From NCBI GenBank assembly GCA_007134465.1, contig SLKS01000140.1, positions 1-40,589 of the forward strand: a stretch of 40,589 nucleotides of DNA, in the 5' to 3' direction. This DNA comes from Kiritimatiellia bacterium (GTDB lineage Bacteria; Verrucomicrobiota; Kiritimatiellia; UBA8416; SLMC01). The notes beneath the pieces were generated by a model. That model did not search any database, was not told where the DNA came from, and was given only the letters and a program-made list of their open reading frames with translations. Below, in pieces: positions 8,872-17,598 of this stretch. A program made the translations under genes and the position numbers. How positions within the stretch are numbered: the stretch's first letter is position 1; every line of letters starts with the position of its first letter.

Positions 8872-9060
8872 TCATTGACTGCCATCCCTGTTCAACTCCG
8901 CCCTGCCGGACTGGACGGCGCGCTTGACGACATCCGACACCAAGTCGGACGAGGTTGTGTTCAGCGCAACAGCAATCTGCTCAACTCGTTGCAAGAGAGA
9001 AGGCGGCAAATGAACTGTTTCATTGACTTTCGACCGGCTATTGACACACCCCTTGCCCAT
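8872..9060 (-). CDS. Ribbon-helix-helix DNA-binding protein
   Basis: Short protein (62 aa from ATG 9060; 70 aa if GTG 9084 is used). The core has the ribbon-helix-helix pattern: a beta strand NETVHLPP, helix SLLQRVEQIAVALN, turn, and helix SDLVSDVVKRAVQSG. Such proteins are usually repressors or antitoxins. No toxin gene is adjacent on the same strand. Neither start has a clear ribosome site. Just upstream the sequence GTGCA-TTGCTC-TGCAC (9069-9084) forms a small inverted repeat and a TTGACA hexamer lies near 9092-9097 on the minus strand, which could be its own promoter and operator. Confidence 0.55.
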   Translation of the reverse strand: MGKGCVNSRSKVNETVHLPPSLLQRVEQIAVALNTTSSDLVSDVVKRAVQSGRAELNRDGSQ

Positions 9061-9319
9061 GGTTTTGGGTGCAGAGCAATGCACTACACTGTGTCAATAA
9101 AATATTTGTTGTTTTTCTTGGGATTTCAGTGGGAGGCGCTAGTCTATGAAGTGCGTTAGGTTCAGAAGCCCAATATCGTAAAGGACCCGCAGCGTCTGGA
9201 AGCGACGGATTTCGGTTCAGGAGTTGAGCAGAAAACGAGTGTGTTTACAGCGAAAGAGATGCGTCTCGGGTTACTCAACGGGAAAATGCGAGGAAGCGTC
9301 TCTTGCAAAAAGGCGAATC
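9061..9319. promoter_or_regulatory. Divergent intergenic region between two ribbon-helix-helix genes
   Basis: About 260 bases without a gene. It holds the minus-strand TTGACA hexamer and a small GTGCA/TGCAC inverted repeat near 9069-9084, an AT-rich patch (9090-9125), and an AAGGCG ribosome site just before the plus-strand gene at 9320. The motif ATATCGTAAAG near 9172 also occurs near 8810. No firm promoter can be named. Confidence 0.3.
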
Positions 9320-9583
9320 ATGAGGAAGGAAGCGGCTCTGCCTATTCGGCTGGATGCGGAAACCAAGGTAGCCCTGAACAAGATCGCGGAGACCACAGGC
9401 CTGTCCGTCTCCTCGCTCGTCCGCATGTTGGTCAAGTCGTTCGTCGAGGAATACGACCGCAGCGGCGGAACCGTGCGCATTCCGCCCCAATGGCAACGCA
9501 AACCGGAACCGCTCGCCTACAGGCCCGCGCGCAAAACGAAAACCTCCCTGCCCAAAGCCGCAGAAGCCCGAGCCGTCTATTAA
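9320..9583 (+). CDS. Ribbon-helix-helix protein with basic tail
   Basis: 87-aa protein. The N-terminal half reads as a CopG/Arc-type fold: strand AALPIRLDAE, helix TKVALNKIAETTG, helix SVSSLVRMLVKSFVEEY. The C-terminal 35 residues are Pro-, Arg- and Lys-rich and probably disordered, perhaps contacting DNA. The ATG at 9320 is chosen because an AAGGCG ribosome site precedes it and homology begins at its Met-Arg-Lys; the frame is open further upstream. It faces away from the other ribbon-helix-helix gene at 8872-9060. Function: DNA-binding regulator, target unknown. Confidence 0.6.
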   Translation: MRKEAALPIRLDAETKVALNKIAETTGLSVSSLVRMLVKSFVEEYDRSGGTVRIPPQWQRKPEPLAYRPARKTKTSLPKAAEARAVY

Positions 9584-9917
9584 TACGCTAAACGCTTTTC
9601 ACGTTAGAATCTCTATTCGCGTTTTCACTCGCAGTCATGCCGAAGCTTCGTGACGAAGGCAGGTGTGCTAACAGCAGCTCATCATGCAGCGGGTCTGTCT
9701 TGCCGCGCGGCACCTTTGTTTCGGTGGCGCTTGCTTTGTCATCCGATATTGGTACGCGAAGCGATCGTTTTTCGTTGACGGCTCGGCAAGTTTCCCCGAG
9801 TGTTTCGCTTAACCGGCTATGCGAACAATGGCCAAGCGGCATGTTGTCGATCCTTCCATGGCAGTGGTTGCCCTGCAAACCGTTTCAGCAAGGTTGTTGA
9901 ACGACTTCAGATTTTCC
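9584..9917. other. Intergenic region upstream of murC-murB
   Basis: About 330 bases with no convincing gene. A 96-codon minus-strand open frame (9588-9878) exists but shows no recognisable domain and no ribosome site. The promoter for murC-murB is expected here; I see no convincing -35/-10 pair and no clear ribosome site before ATG 9918. Confidence 0.4.
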
Positions 9918-12293
9918 ATGAACAGCGAACTCCAGAACATTGATGCGCGCGCGGCCGCCGAATGGCTGGCCGAGCCGCCCGGCCATGTTCACGGCATGGG
10001 CGCGTGCGGCGTGGGCATGGCCGGCGTGCTGGCGCATCTGCGCCGGCGCGGATGGACAGTGGACGGCTGCGACAGCGCGCCCAACCACAGGGCCGACTGG
10101 CTCGCGAGCCAAGGCATAGCGGTCCGGGCCGGGCACGGGCCCGAGCATATCGCCGAAACCGTATCGGCCGTTGTGCGCAGCGCCGCGACACCGGCCGATC
10201 ATCCGGAACTGGCGCAGGCGCGCGCGCGCGGCATTCCCGTCTTTTCGCGCGGCCAAGTTCTGGCCGCCCTGCTGACCGGGCCGGGCTCGGTCGCGGTCTG
10301 CGGCACGCATGGCAAGACGACAACCAGCTCTCTTCTGGTTCAGATTCTTAGACAAACCGGGCTCGACCCTTCCTGGTGCATAGGCGGAGAGACGGAAACG
10401 GCGGACGGCACGCTGGCGGCGGCCGGTTCTGGCGGCGGCGCGCCGTTCGTGGCGGAGGCCGACGAAAGCGACGGCACGCTGGCGCTGTACGCGCCCGACA
10501 TGACGGTGGTCGGTCCGATCGAGTTCGATCATATGGAGCATTTCTCCGGGCCGGCCGCGTTCGAAGCCTGTTTCCGGGCCGCCGCCGAACGCACGATCCG
10601 GCGCGTGTTCTTTTCGGCCGACGATGACGGCGCACGCCGGGTTGTCGGCGGCCTGCCGGGCGCGCGCGGGTTCGGATTCGCGGCCGACGCCGCCGTACGC
10701 GCGACCGCTGTTGCCGACAAGGATGAAGGCCAGACTTTCACGCTATGCGTGGACGGGATGCCTGTGGCGGAAGCGCAACTGCCGTTTCCCGGCCGGCATA
10801 ACGTGCGGAACGCGCTGGGCGCCATCGCGGTCGCCCTGGAACTGGGGGCGCCGCCCGACGCCGCCGCGCGCGCGCTGACTGCGGCCCGGCTTCCGCTGCG
10901 CCGCTTCCAGAAATACTTGGACCGCCCGGATTTGACGATCGTCTCCGACTACGCGCATCATCCCACGGAAATCGCCGCGCTGCTGCGCATGGCCGGGCCT
11001 CGCCGCCGCCTCGTCGTCTTTCAGCCGCACCGCTACACGCGCACATTGCGGCTGGCCGCCGATTTCGCGCCCGCCTTCGCCGAAGCGGACACCGTGATCC
11101 TGCTGCCTGTCTATGCCGCATCGGAAGCGCCGCTGCCCGGCGGCGCGCATTGGGACCTGTACGCGCGCCTGCGACAGGACGCCGAACAATCCGGCTGGTC
11201 CGGCCAAATGCGGCTGGCCATGAATTTCGAGCAGGCGCGGCACGAGCTGACCGCCGCTGTGCGACCGGGCGACATTCTGCTCGTGGTCGGCGCCGGCGAT
11301 GTCGAACGCCTGGCCGACTGGGCGGCAACACGCTTCCGCGAACCATTGTCGGCGGCGGACGACGGCAGCCCGCCTCCGCCCGCGCCTTTGCCGGAGCCCG
11401 GCGTTCTTTCGCCGGCCAGCGTTTGTCGCGCGCGCGAACCCTTGGCCGCCCGGACCACGCTGAAAGCGGGCGGCCACGCCGATCTGTGGGCGGTGGTCGG
11501 CAGCGAAGCGGATGCGCGCGCGCTGCTCGCGTTCTGCCAACGCGAACAGCTGCGCTGGCGCGTGCTGGGCGGCGGCAGCAACGTGCTGGTCGGCGATGCG
11601 GGCGTGGACGGGCTGGTCCTGCGCCTGGCCGCGCCCGGCTTCGGCACAGTGCGGCTCGCGCGCAACAGCGCGGGCGGCCACGACATCGTCTGCGGCGCCG
11701 CCGTGCCGCTGGCGCGGCTGCTCGCGTTTCTCGAAGCCGAAGAACTCGGCGGCCTGGAATTTCTCGAAGGCATCCCCGGCACGGTCGGCGGCGCGCTGGC
11801 CATGAACGCCGGCGCTGCCGGCGACGAGATCGGTCGGCACACGCTGTGGATTCGTTTCATGGAGGCGGATGGCCGCGTCGCGCACATCCGCGCTGCCGAT
11901 GCCGATTTCGCCTACCGGCATTGCGGCGGCCTGCAAGGTCGGCTCGCGCTCGAAGCCGCCTTCCGCACGGAGCCGAGCCGCCGCGAAACCATACGTGCCC
12001 GGCGAGAAACACTGGCACGCAAGCGCGCCTGGATGCGCGGCTTGCGGTCGGCCGGTTCGCTCTTCCTCAATCCGCCCGGCGACAAGGCCGGACGACTGCT
12101 GGACGCCGCCGGCTTGAAAGGGTTCCGCGTCGGCGGCGCGCGGCTAAGCGACGAACATGCCAATATCGCCGCGCTGGAACGCGGCGCGCGCGCTTCGGAT
12201 TTGCGCGCGCTCATGGAAGCGGCACGGACAACCGTGCGCCATCGGTTCGGTATCGCGCTCGAACCTGAAGTCGAATGCTGGGAGCGAACATGA
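9918..12293 (+). CDS. murC-murB: MurC-MurB fusion: UDP-MurNAc-alanine ligase / UDP-GlcNAc-enolpyruvate reductase
   Basis: Bifunctional cytoplasmic enzyme (791 aa) for two consecutive steps of peptidoglycan precursor synthesis. The N-terminal half is MurC: Rossmann start HVHGMGACGVGMAG (23-36), ATP loop GTHGKTT (129-135), EADESDG (180-186), PGRHNVRNA (291-299) and DYAHHPTE (344-351). A Pro-rich linker (484-495) leads to MurB: FAD-binding GGGSNVLVGDAG (551-562), GIPGTVGGALAMNAG (618-632), the catalytic Ser region SAGSLFLNPP (711-720) and the C-terminal LEPEVE (781-786). The order is MurC first although MurB acts first. The start at 9918 puts the Rossmann motif at the usual distance; earlier in-frame codons have no homology. 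The stop overlaps the ddl ATG. Such fusions are reported in some PVC bacteria. Confidence 0.95.
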   Translation: MNSELQNIDARAAAEWLAEPPGHVHGMGACGVGMAGVLAHLRRRGWTVDGCDSAPNHRADWLASQGIAVRAGHGPEHIAETVSAVVRSAATPADHPELAQARARGIPVFSRGQVLAALLTGPGSVAVCGTHGKTTTSSLLVQILRQTGLDPSWCIGGETETADGTLAAAGSGGGAPFVAEADESDGTLALYAPDMTVVGPIEFDHMEHFSGPAAFEACFRAAAERTIRRVFFSADDDGARRVVGGLPGARGFGFAADAAVRATAVADKDEGQTFTLCVDGMPVAEAQLPFPGRHNVRNALGAIAVALELGAPPDAAARALTAARLPLRRFQKYLDRPDLTIVSDYAHHPTEIAALLRMAGPRRRLVVFQPHRYTRTLRLAADFAPAFAEADTVILLPVYAASEAPLPGGAHWDLYARLRQDAEQSGWSGQMRLAMNFEQARHELTAAVRPGDILLVVGAGDVERLADWAATRFREPLSAADDGSPPPPAPLPEPGVLSPASVCRAREPLAARTTLKAGGHADLWAVVGSEADARALLAFCQREQLRWRVLGGGSNVLVGDAGVDGLVLRLAAPGFGTVRLARNSAGGHDIVCGAAVPLARLLAFLEAEELGGLEFLEGIPGTVGGALAMNAGAAGDEIGRHTLWIRFMEADGRVAHIRAADADFAYRHCGGLQGRLALEAAFRTEPSRRETIRARRETLARKRAWMRGLRSAGSLFLNPPGDKAGRLLDAAGLKGFRVGGARLSDEHANIAALERGARASDLRALMEAARTTVRHRFGIALEPEVECWERT

Positions 12294-13186
12294 ACGACAA
12301 ACGTCCTTTCGACAAGGTGGCCGTGCTGATGGGCGGCGTCTCCGCCGAACGCGAAGTTTCGCTGCGCTCCGGCGCCGCCGTCGCGCGCGGCCTGGCCGAA
12401 GCCGGATACCAGGCGACCGCCGTGGACGTGACCGCGCCCGCGCTCGATCTGCCGGCGGGAACCGAAGCGGTGTTCATCGCCTTGCACGGCGAATTCGGCG
12501 AAGACGGCCAGGTCCAGGCCATGCTCGACCGAGCCGGCATCCCCTACACGGGCTCGGGCGCCGATGCCAGCCGCTGCGCGTTCGACAAGATTCTGTCCAA
12601 GACTCGCTTTGCCGAAGCCGGCATCCCCACGCCGGCCTGGGCCGTCGCGCCGCCCGGCCAGCCGCCGCCACGCCCGCTGCCGCTTGTCGTCAAGCCCGCG
12701 CGGCAAGGCTCGAGTTTCGGCGTGCATTGCGTGCGCGAGGCCGGGCAATGGCAAGCCGCCTTGCGCGACGCCGGCCAATACGGATGCGACGTTCTCGCGG
12801 AAGATTACGTGCCCGGTCGCGAGCTGACGGTCGGCATCGTCGGCGACACGGCCCTGCCCGTCATCGAGATTGTGGCGGAAAACGACTGGTACGACTACAC
12901 CGCCAAGTACACGAAAGGCCGCACCGCGTATCGGCCGCCGCCGGGCCTGGCGCCGGACGCGCAGGCCGACATCCAGCGCCTGGCGCTGGCGGCCTTTCAC
13001 GCGCTGGGCTGTCGCGGTTTCGGACGCGCCGATTTCCGCCTGACGCCCGACGGCCGCCCATACGCGCTGGAAATGAACACCGTTCCCGGCTTCACCGAAA
13101 CCAGCCTGCTGCCCAAGGCCGCAGCCTGGACCGGCCTCTCCTTCGCCGCCCTGTGCGACGCCATCCTGCGGCTCGCGACTGTTTAA
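12290..13186 (+). CDS. ddl: D-alanine--D-alanine ligase
   Basis: ATP-grasp ligase (298 aa) that makes the D-Ala-D-Ala dipeptide of peptidoglycan. Visible: the N-terminal VLMGGVSAEREVSLRSG, the substrate motif HGEFGEDG, the ATP-grasp core VVKPARQGSSFGV, the YDYTAKYT loop with the Lys-Tyr expected of D-Ala-D-Ala enzymes, and the metal-binding LEMNTVPGFTETSLLPKAA. The length is normal. The ATG at 12290 overlaps the murC-murB stop (ATGA) and has GGGAGCG upstream, so ligase and fusion are co-translated. No D-lactate or D-Ser specificity signs are evident, so glycopeptide resistance is not implied. Confidence 0.96.
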   Translation: MNDKRPFDKVAVLMGGVSAEREVSLRSGAAVARGLAEAGYQATAVDVTAPALDLPAGTEAVFIALHGEFGEDGQVQAMLDRAGIPYTGSGADASRCAFDKILSKTRFAEAGIPTPAWAVAPPGQPPPRPLPLVVKPARQGSSFGVHCVREAGQWQAALRDAGQYGCDVLAEDYVPGRELTVGIVGDTALPVIEIVAENDWYDYTAKYTKGRTAYRPPPGLAPDAQADIQRLALAAFHALGCRGFGRADFRLTPDGRPYALEMNTVPGFTETSLLPKAAAWTGLSFAALCDAILRLATV

Positions 13187-13241
13187 GCCGCATCCGCAGG
13201 CGTTGGCGTGCTCGCAGCAGAAAAACTCGCTTATTTTAGGG

Positions 13242-14903
13242 CTAGCGGGCCGGCAGCGTTTCGGCGATATTGAGGGCGTGATCCCTGATTTTGCGGTAGG
13301 CGTTGAGCATGTCCATGTAGATCAGGCTCTTGATCGGCGAAACCTCCTGTTTCTGGACCCGTTCGAGGTGCCTCTCGCGGTAGACCTTCATCTGGCGGGT
13401 CACTTCGTCGGCTCGGGCATGGAAATCGGCCTGATCAATCGGCTCGTCCTCGCGTACGGCCAGGTTGACTTCGCGCAGATACTGCGCAATCTGGTCGTGC
13501 AAAGCGAACAGATTCCGCAGCCCTTCCTCGGAAATGGCGAGCCCCGCCTTGCGCAACCGCAGGCTCAGCTTGAGCAGGCTTTCGATATAGTCGCTGACCG
13601 ATTCGTATTCGTCGGCCTGGCGGAGCTGGCGCCGGGCTTCGCGCGTGATCTCGCGCGGCACGGTGCCCGAAACCATTTGACTGAGAAACTCGACGATTTC
13701 CTTTTGAATCACATCCAGTATTTCCTCGCGCCGGAACAGGCGCGCGTTGCGGTCCGGATCCGGATCGCGGTCGTCCAACGCGGCTTTCAGCCACACGAGC
13801 ATCTTTTCGACGCTGTCGGCCATGCGCAGAATTTCTTCCTTCGACTGCTGCACGGCCATGGCGGGCATGGAGAGCATGCGCAGGTTCAGCGAACTAAGAT
13901 GCGGAGTTTCCTTTCCTTTGCGGTCCGGAACCAGCCATTTCACGGTTTTGGCCACCAATGGCAGCAGCGGCAAAAAGAGGGCGGTGTTGGCGATATTGAA
14001 AAACGAATGGACCATGGCGACGCCCTGCCGCATTTGATCCTCACCGACACCCGTAACGGCATCCGTGCCCATGATGCGGTAAATGAAAAGGATGTATACG
14101 GGAAACAGCGCCGTGATCCAGATGGACCCGAGCAAATTGAAGATCGTGTGCGACAGCGCCGCGCGGCGCGCGTTGCGCGTGGTGTTCAGCGAGGCGAGCA
14201 GCGCCGTGATCGTCGTGCCGACATTTTCGCCCAGCACCAGCGCCGCCGCGGTCGGAAACGGGATCATGCCCGCTTCGGCCAGCCCGATCGTTATGCCCAG
14301 CGTGGCCGACGACGACTGCACGATCATGGTCAGCACGCAGCCGGCGACAACGCATTTAATGATGCCGAAATAGCTGTCGGCCTGAAACACGGCGAACCAC
14401 GCCTTGAACTCGGGCATGCCGGCCAGCGGCTTGAACCCCTCGGCCATCAGTTCCAGCCCGAAAAAAATCATGCCCACGCCCATGACGGCCATGGCGGCAT
14501 AGCGCAGCTTTTCGCGACGAGCGAACAGATAGACCAACGCCATGACGCCGAGCAGAGGCAGCCCGTACTTGCCGATCTTGAGCACGAGAATCCAGCCGGT
14601 GATCGTCGTGCCGATGTTCGCGCCCATGATCACGCCGATCGCCTGCGTCAGCGTCATGAACCCGCTGTTGACCAGCCCAACCACCATCACCGTGGTCACG
14701 GAACTGGACTGGACCATGCAGGTGACGAGAGTCCCTACGCCGCAGGCCATGAACCGGTTGTTGGTCACGGCCGCAATCATCTTGCGCAAGCGGTCTCCGG
14801 CCACGGCCTGCATGCCTTCCGACATGTGCTTGATGCCCAGCAGGAAGATGCCCAGCCCGCCCACGACCTGAAACAATATTTTCAAGAACAACTCGACGTT
14901 CAC
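13242..14903 (-). CDS. Na+/phosphate cotransporter with PhoU-like tail
   Basis: 553-aa inner-membrane protein of the PF02690 family. Two inverted repeats each carry a QSSS motif (65-68 and 196-199) followed by a G(A/E)N(I/V)GTT motif (94-100 and 225-231), the hallmark of type II Na/Pi cotransporters. About eight to ten membrane helices span residues 1-330; the last 200 residues are helical and PhoU-like (heptad-rich, cytoplasmic). The chosen start is GTG 14903, preceded by GGCGAGGG; the ATG at 14960 would add 19 residues without membrane or family features. It lies 94 bases after the lipoprotein gene on the same strand and converges on ddl. No pst or pho genes are nearby. Confidence 0.9.
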   Translation of the reverse strand: MNVELFLKILFQVVGGLGIFLLGIKHMSEGMQAVAGDRLRKMIAAVTNNRFMACGVGTLVTCMVQSSSVTTVMVVGLVNSGFMTLTQAIGVIMGANIGTTITGWILVLKIGKYGLPLLGVMALVYLFARREKLRYAAMAVMGVGMIFFGLELMAEGFKPLAGMPEFKAWFAVFQADSYFGIIKCVVAGCVLTMIVQSSSATLGITIGLAEAGMIPFPTAAALVLGENVGTTITALLASLNTTRNARRAALSHTIFNLLGSIWITALFPVYILFIYRIMGTDAVTGVGEDQMRQGVAMVHSFFNIANTALFLPLLPLVAKTVKWLVPDRKGKETPHLSSLNLRMLSMPAMAVQQSKEEILRMADSVEKMLVWLKAALDDRDPDPDRNARLFRREEILDVIQKEIVEFLSQMVSGTVPREITREARRQLRQADEYESVSDYIESLLKLSLRLRKAGLAISEEGLRNLFALHDQIAQYLREVNLAVREDEPIDQADFHARADEVTRQMKVYRERHLERVQKQEVSPIKSLIYMDMLNAYRKIRDHALNIAETLPAR

Positions 14904-14997
14904 GCACCCTCGCCTTGTCTCGTGCCGAATTCGCCATGAAAAGACAATAGCGCTTAGCAAAAACGGCGAGGGGCGCCAAGCGTTTGTTGGGATTTTG

Positions 14998-16515
14998 TCA
15001 GCGGCGGTAGCGGATGGGAATATAGAGAAGGCGCAGGGTGCGGCGGGATTCGTCGCGCCGGTGCCCGATCAGCCCGAGCAGCACGGACCATGACCGGCTC
15101 GATTCGGGCTCTGTCTCCCGGGCGTAATGGAAAAGAGGAAACAGGGACAGCTTCCGCGCGCTGTCTTCGTCGCGCCGATAGCGAAACAGGCCCCAAAGCG
15201 CTTCGTCTTCCTTGACCGGCCCGAGCCGCTCGCGCGTGTACAGCGTCCAGAACGGCGCCCAGCTCCGCTCCAGCTGCGGCAGATCCTTGCCGGGCCACAG
15301 CTCGAGCATGCGCAGGCGCGATGCCGACCCGGCTCGCTGCCAGGAAAACAGCGGCCAGAGCTTGAAGCGGCGTTCCGTCACCGTCGGCTCCGGCTCCGAC
15401 GTTCCGTTTTCCGGCGTCTGCTCCGTTTCGCCCGCATTGACGGACGCCGGGCGGGTCGCGTGCCGATACTGAACAAAAGGCATAAGGTTGAAATGCCTGA
15501 CTTCTCCGCCTGCGCGCGGCAGTCGGCCGCCAGAGAGCAGAGGCCAGAACAGGAACCAGGAGTCCGTGTTCCATATCGTTTTCCGGCCCCAAACCGGCCA
15601 CAGATAAAGCTTGTCGGTCAGGCCGCTGCCGTACTGGACGAGCGGCCACGGGGCATGCACCGTGGTTTGCCTGTCCGCCCGGGTGAAGCGGAAAAGCGGC
15701 GGCAGAAACATCCAGGTCTTCTCGTTTTCGAGGTTCCCGCGCCAGAACAGCGGCCACAGCATGCGCACATGGCCTTCGGCGCCGGGGTAAAGGTAGCGGG
15801 CTTCGGTCCAGAACGGCCAGGCGATCGTGCGCTTTTCCCACCGGCCCTCCTTGACCGTGCGCGCATAGAACGGGCGAAAGCCGATATGGGACAAGTCAGA
15901 CGATTCGGCCCAACTGCCCATCGGCCACAGCACGTCGTGCCGGCGCTGATCGTTGATGGCCGAAAAGCTGTAGAGGGGAAAGAGAACGAACACGATACGG
16001 TCCCGACCCAGGTACTCGCGCAACGTGCCTCCGAACGGGAAGAGGGCGAAATAGCCGTCCCCATGCCGGTCTCGCCCCGTGAAAAGCAGCGGAAACACGA
16101 CGAACCGGTAGCGGGAACCGGGCGTAGTGTTGTCGAAGTCGTTGCCGTAGGCCAGCAGAAAACGCCAGTAGGTTTCCTTGCCGAGTGTCTTGTGCATGCC
16201 GACCGGCCAGAGAAATTCCGAAAGCACGCGATCCCGTTCGGGGTTGGCGGAGCGCGCGTACAACGGGCGAACGGCGGTGAACTGGCCGCCGTCGTCGCGT
16301 GTGCGCCGCTCATAGAGCGGACCCAGCGCGCGCGTGCGGACGTTCCCTTCCAGATCGCGGTCGCGCGAGGCGAGAAAGCCCAGATCGAATTCGCGGCGCG
16401 CCGCCGAGCCCGACGCGGCGCAGCCGCCCCCCCCCAGCCCGAGCGCCAGCGCGCCGGCGACGCAAAGAACGGCCTGCGCGAAGACCCGTGTGCAGCTATT
16501 CGGAGAGAGGCTCAT
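14998..16515 (-). CDS. Putative lipoprotein with repeated LWP/LFP motifs
   Basis: 505-aa exported protein with a signal peptide ending GGGGC (about residue 32), an imperfect lipobox. The mature part repeats a 25- to 45-residue unit centred on a Phe/Trp-Pro core (VLFPLYS, VLWPMGS, IAWPFWT, MLWPLFW, YLWPVWG, LFWPLLS, KLWPLFS, SLFPLFH), at least nine times. The alternating aromatic pattern suggests beta strands, perhaps an outer-membrane or surface propeller. Similar proteins of unknown function occur in PVC bacteria (recollection, not a search). Its ATG shares the last base of the pyrB stop (TAATG), so it is translationally coupled to pyrB, an odd partner. Confidence 0.75.
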   Translation of the reverse strand: MSLSPNSCTRVFAQAVLCVAGALALGLGGGGCAASGSAARREFDLGFLASRDRDLEGNVRTRALGPLYERRTRDDGGQFTAVRPLYARSANPERDRVLSEFLWPVGMHKTLGKETYWRFLLAYGNDFDNTTPGSRYRFVVFPLLFTGRDRHGDGYFALFPFGGTLREYLGRDRIVFVLFPLYSFSAINDQRRHDVLWPMGSWAESSDLSHIGFRPFYARTVKEGRWEKRTIAWPFWTEARYLYPGAEGHVRMLWPLFWRGNLENEKTWMFLPPLFRFTRADRQTTVHAPWPLVQYGSGLTDKLYLWPVWGRKTIWNTDSWFLFWPLLSGGRLPRAGGEVRHFNLMPFVQYRHATRPASVNAGETEQTPENGTSEPEPTVTERRFKLWPLFSWQRAGSASRLRMLELWPGKDLPQLERSWAPFWTLYTRERLGPVKEDEALWGLFRYRRDEDSARKLSLFPLFHYARETEPESSRSWSVLLGLIGHRRDESRRTLRLLYIPIRYRR

Positions 16516-17579
16516 TACCCGGCATAGCCCAGAATATCCTGATCGCGCCGGAACAGGCAGGCCATGAGCGCGGCCCGAATCCACATGCCGTTCCGCATCT
16601 GGCGCCAGTACATGGCGCGCGGATCGTGGTCCACCCCCGTTGCGATCTCGTTGCGGCGCGGGAGCGGGTGCATGAGAATCGCCGTCGGCTTGAGCAGGGG
16701 CAAATGTTTCTCGAGAAACCAGAATGCCGAAATGTCCAGGCGCGCGCTTTCGCCCTTTTCCCTGTCCCACTCGTCCTGCACGCGCGTCATGTAGATGGCA
16801 TCGGCTTCCGGTATGCTCGCCTCGAAACAATCGGTCCGCTCGTAGACGGTTCCCGCCGCGTCCAGCTCGTCGAGAATGTCCTGGCCGATTTGAAGAGGAT
16901 CGGGCGCGACAAACGTCATGCGAACATCCCGGTAGCGGGCCAGCAGCGAAGCGAGCGAGCGGACCGTGCGGCCGCGCTTCAGGTCGCCGACGAAAACGAT
17001 ACGCTTGCCGTCCACGCCGCCCTGCTTCTCGAAGCTGCGCTGCAGCGTGTAGATGTCCAGCAGCGCCTGGGTCGGATGCTGGTCCTTGCCGGAGCCGGCG
17101 TTGACGATGGGAACCGGCCGTTCGGAATGGGACAGGACCCAGGCCATGCGTTCGGCCAGACCCTGTTCCTGGGTCCGCATCACGATGCAGTCGAAATAGG
17201 AACTGAATGTGCGGACGGAATCCTCCTGCGATTCCCCTTTGAATTCGCTGGAGGTGGTGGAATCGCGCACGTCGCCGATGCCCATGCCCAGAATCTGACA
17301 TGCTCCGGAAAAGGACAGAAACGTGCGCGTGCTGGGCTGGGTGAAGTAGAGCATGGCCCGCTTGTGGGAAAGCAGGCTTGTCAAGAAGTCCGATCCGGCC
17401 TTGGTTTTGGCGACAAGCCGGATTTTCGACGCCAGCTCGCCGAGCGCGTCCAGCCGTTCGCGCGTGTATTGCTGGGCGAACAGCACGTGAAGATCTCTTC
17501 TGTCTTCCACCAGGCAGGCCGCCTTGTCCGGGAGCGATAACGCCTGGAACGTTTCCCAGTCGAGCGAAGTCAAGGTCAT
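16515..17579 (-). CDS. pyrB: Aspartate carbamoyltransferase catalytic chain
   Basis: Catalyses carbamoyl phosphate plus aspartate to carbamoyl-aspartate, the committed step of pyrimidine synthesis. The 354-aa chain follows the E. coli PyrB pattern: carbamoyl-phosphate motif STRT (83-86), a Lys in the 80s-type loop (Lys114 in EFKGES), HPTQ (168-171), MTRVQ (264-268) and HPLPR (304-308). The start at 17579 is preferred because AAAGGA lies 6 bases before it; an ATG at 17594 is also in frame but lacks a ribosome site. argF lies just upstream and the lipoprotein gene overlaps its stop. No pyrI regulatory chain is seen in the window. The chain is slightly longer than usual because of N-terminal and C-terminal extensions. 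Confidence 0.94.
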   Translation of the reverse strand: MTLTSLDWETFQALSLPDKAACLVEDRRDLHVLFAQQYTRERLDALGELASKIRLVAKTKAGSDFLTSLLSHKRAMLYFTQPSTRTFLSFSGACQILGMGIGDVRDSTTSSEFKGESQEDSVRTFSSYFDCIVMRTQEQGLAERMAWVLSHSERPVPIVNAGSGKDQHPTQALLDIYTLQRSFEKQGGVDGKRIVFVGDLKRGRTVRSLASLLARYRDVRMTFVAPDPLQIGQDILDELDAAGTVYERTDCFEASIPEADAIYMTRVQDEWDREKGESARLDISAFWFLEKHLPLLKPTAILMHPLPRRNEIATGVDHDPRAMYWRQMRNGMWIRAALMACLFRRDQDILGYAG

Positions 17580-17598
17580 GCGCGTTCCTTTCATGCGG

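Noticed and set aside
9588-9878. 96-codon minus-strand open frame upstream of murC-murB
   Set aside because: No ribosome site, no recognisable domain, and it overlaps the expected murC-murB promoter.
12290-13186. Ddl as a glycopeptide-resistance ligase
   Set aside because: The Lys-Tyr loop and motif order are those of ordinary D-Ala-D-Ala ligases and no vanH/vanX genes are nearby.
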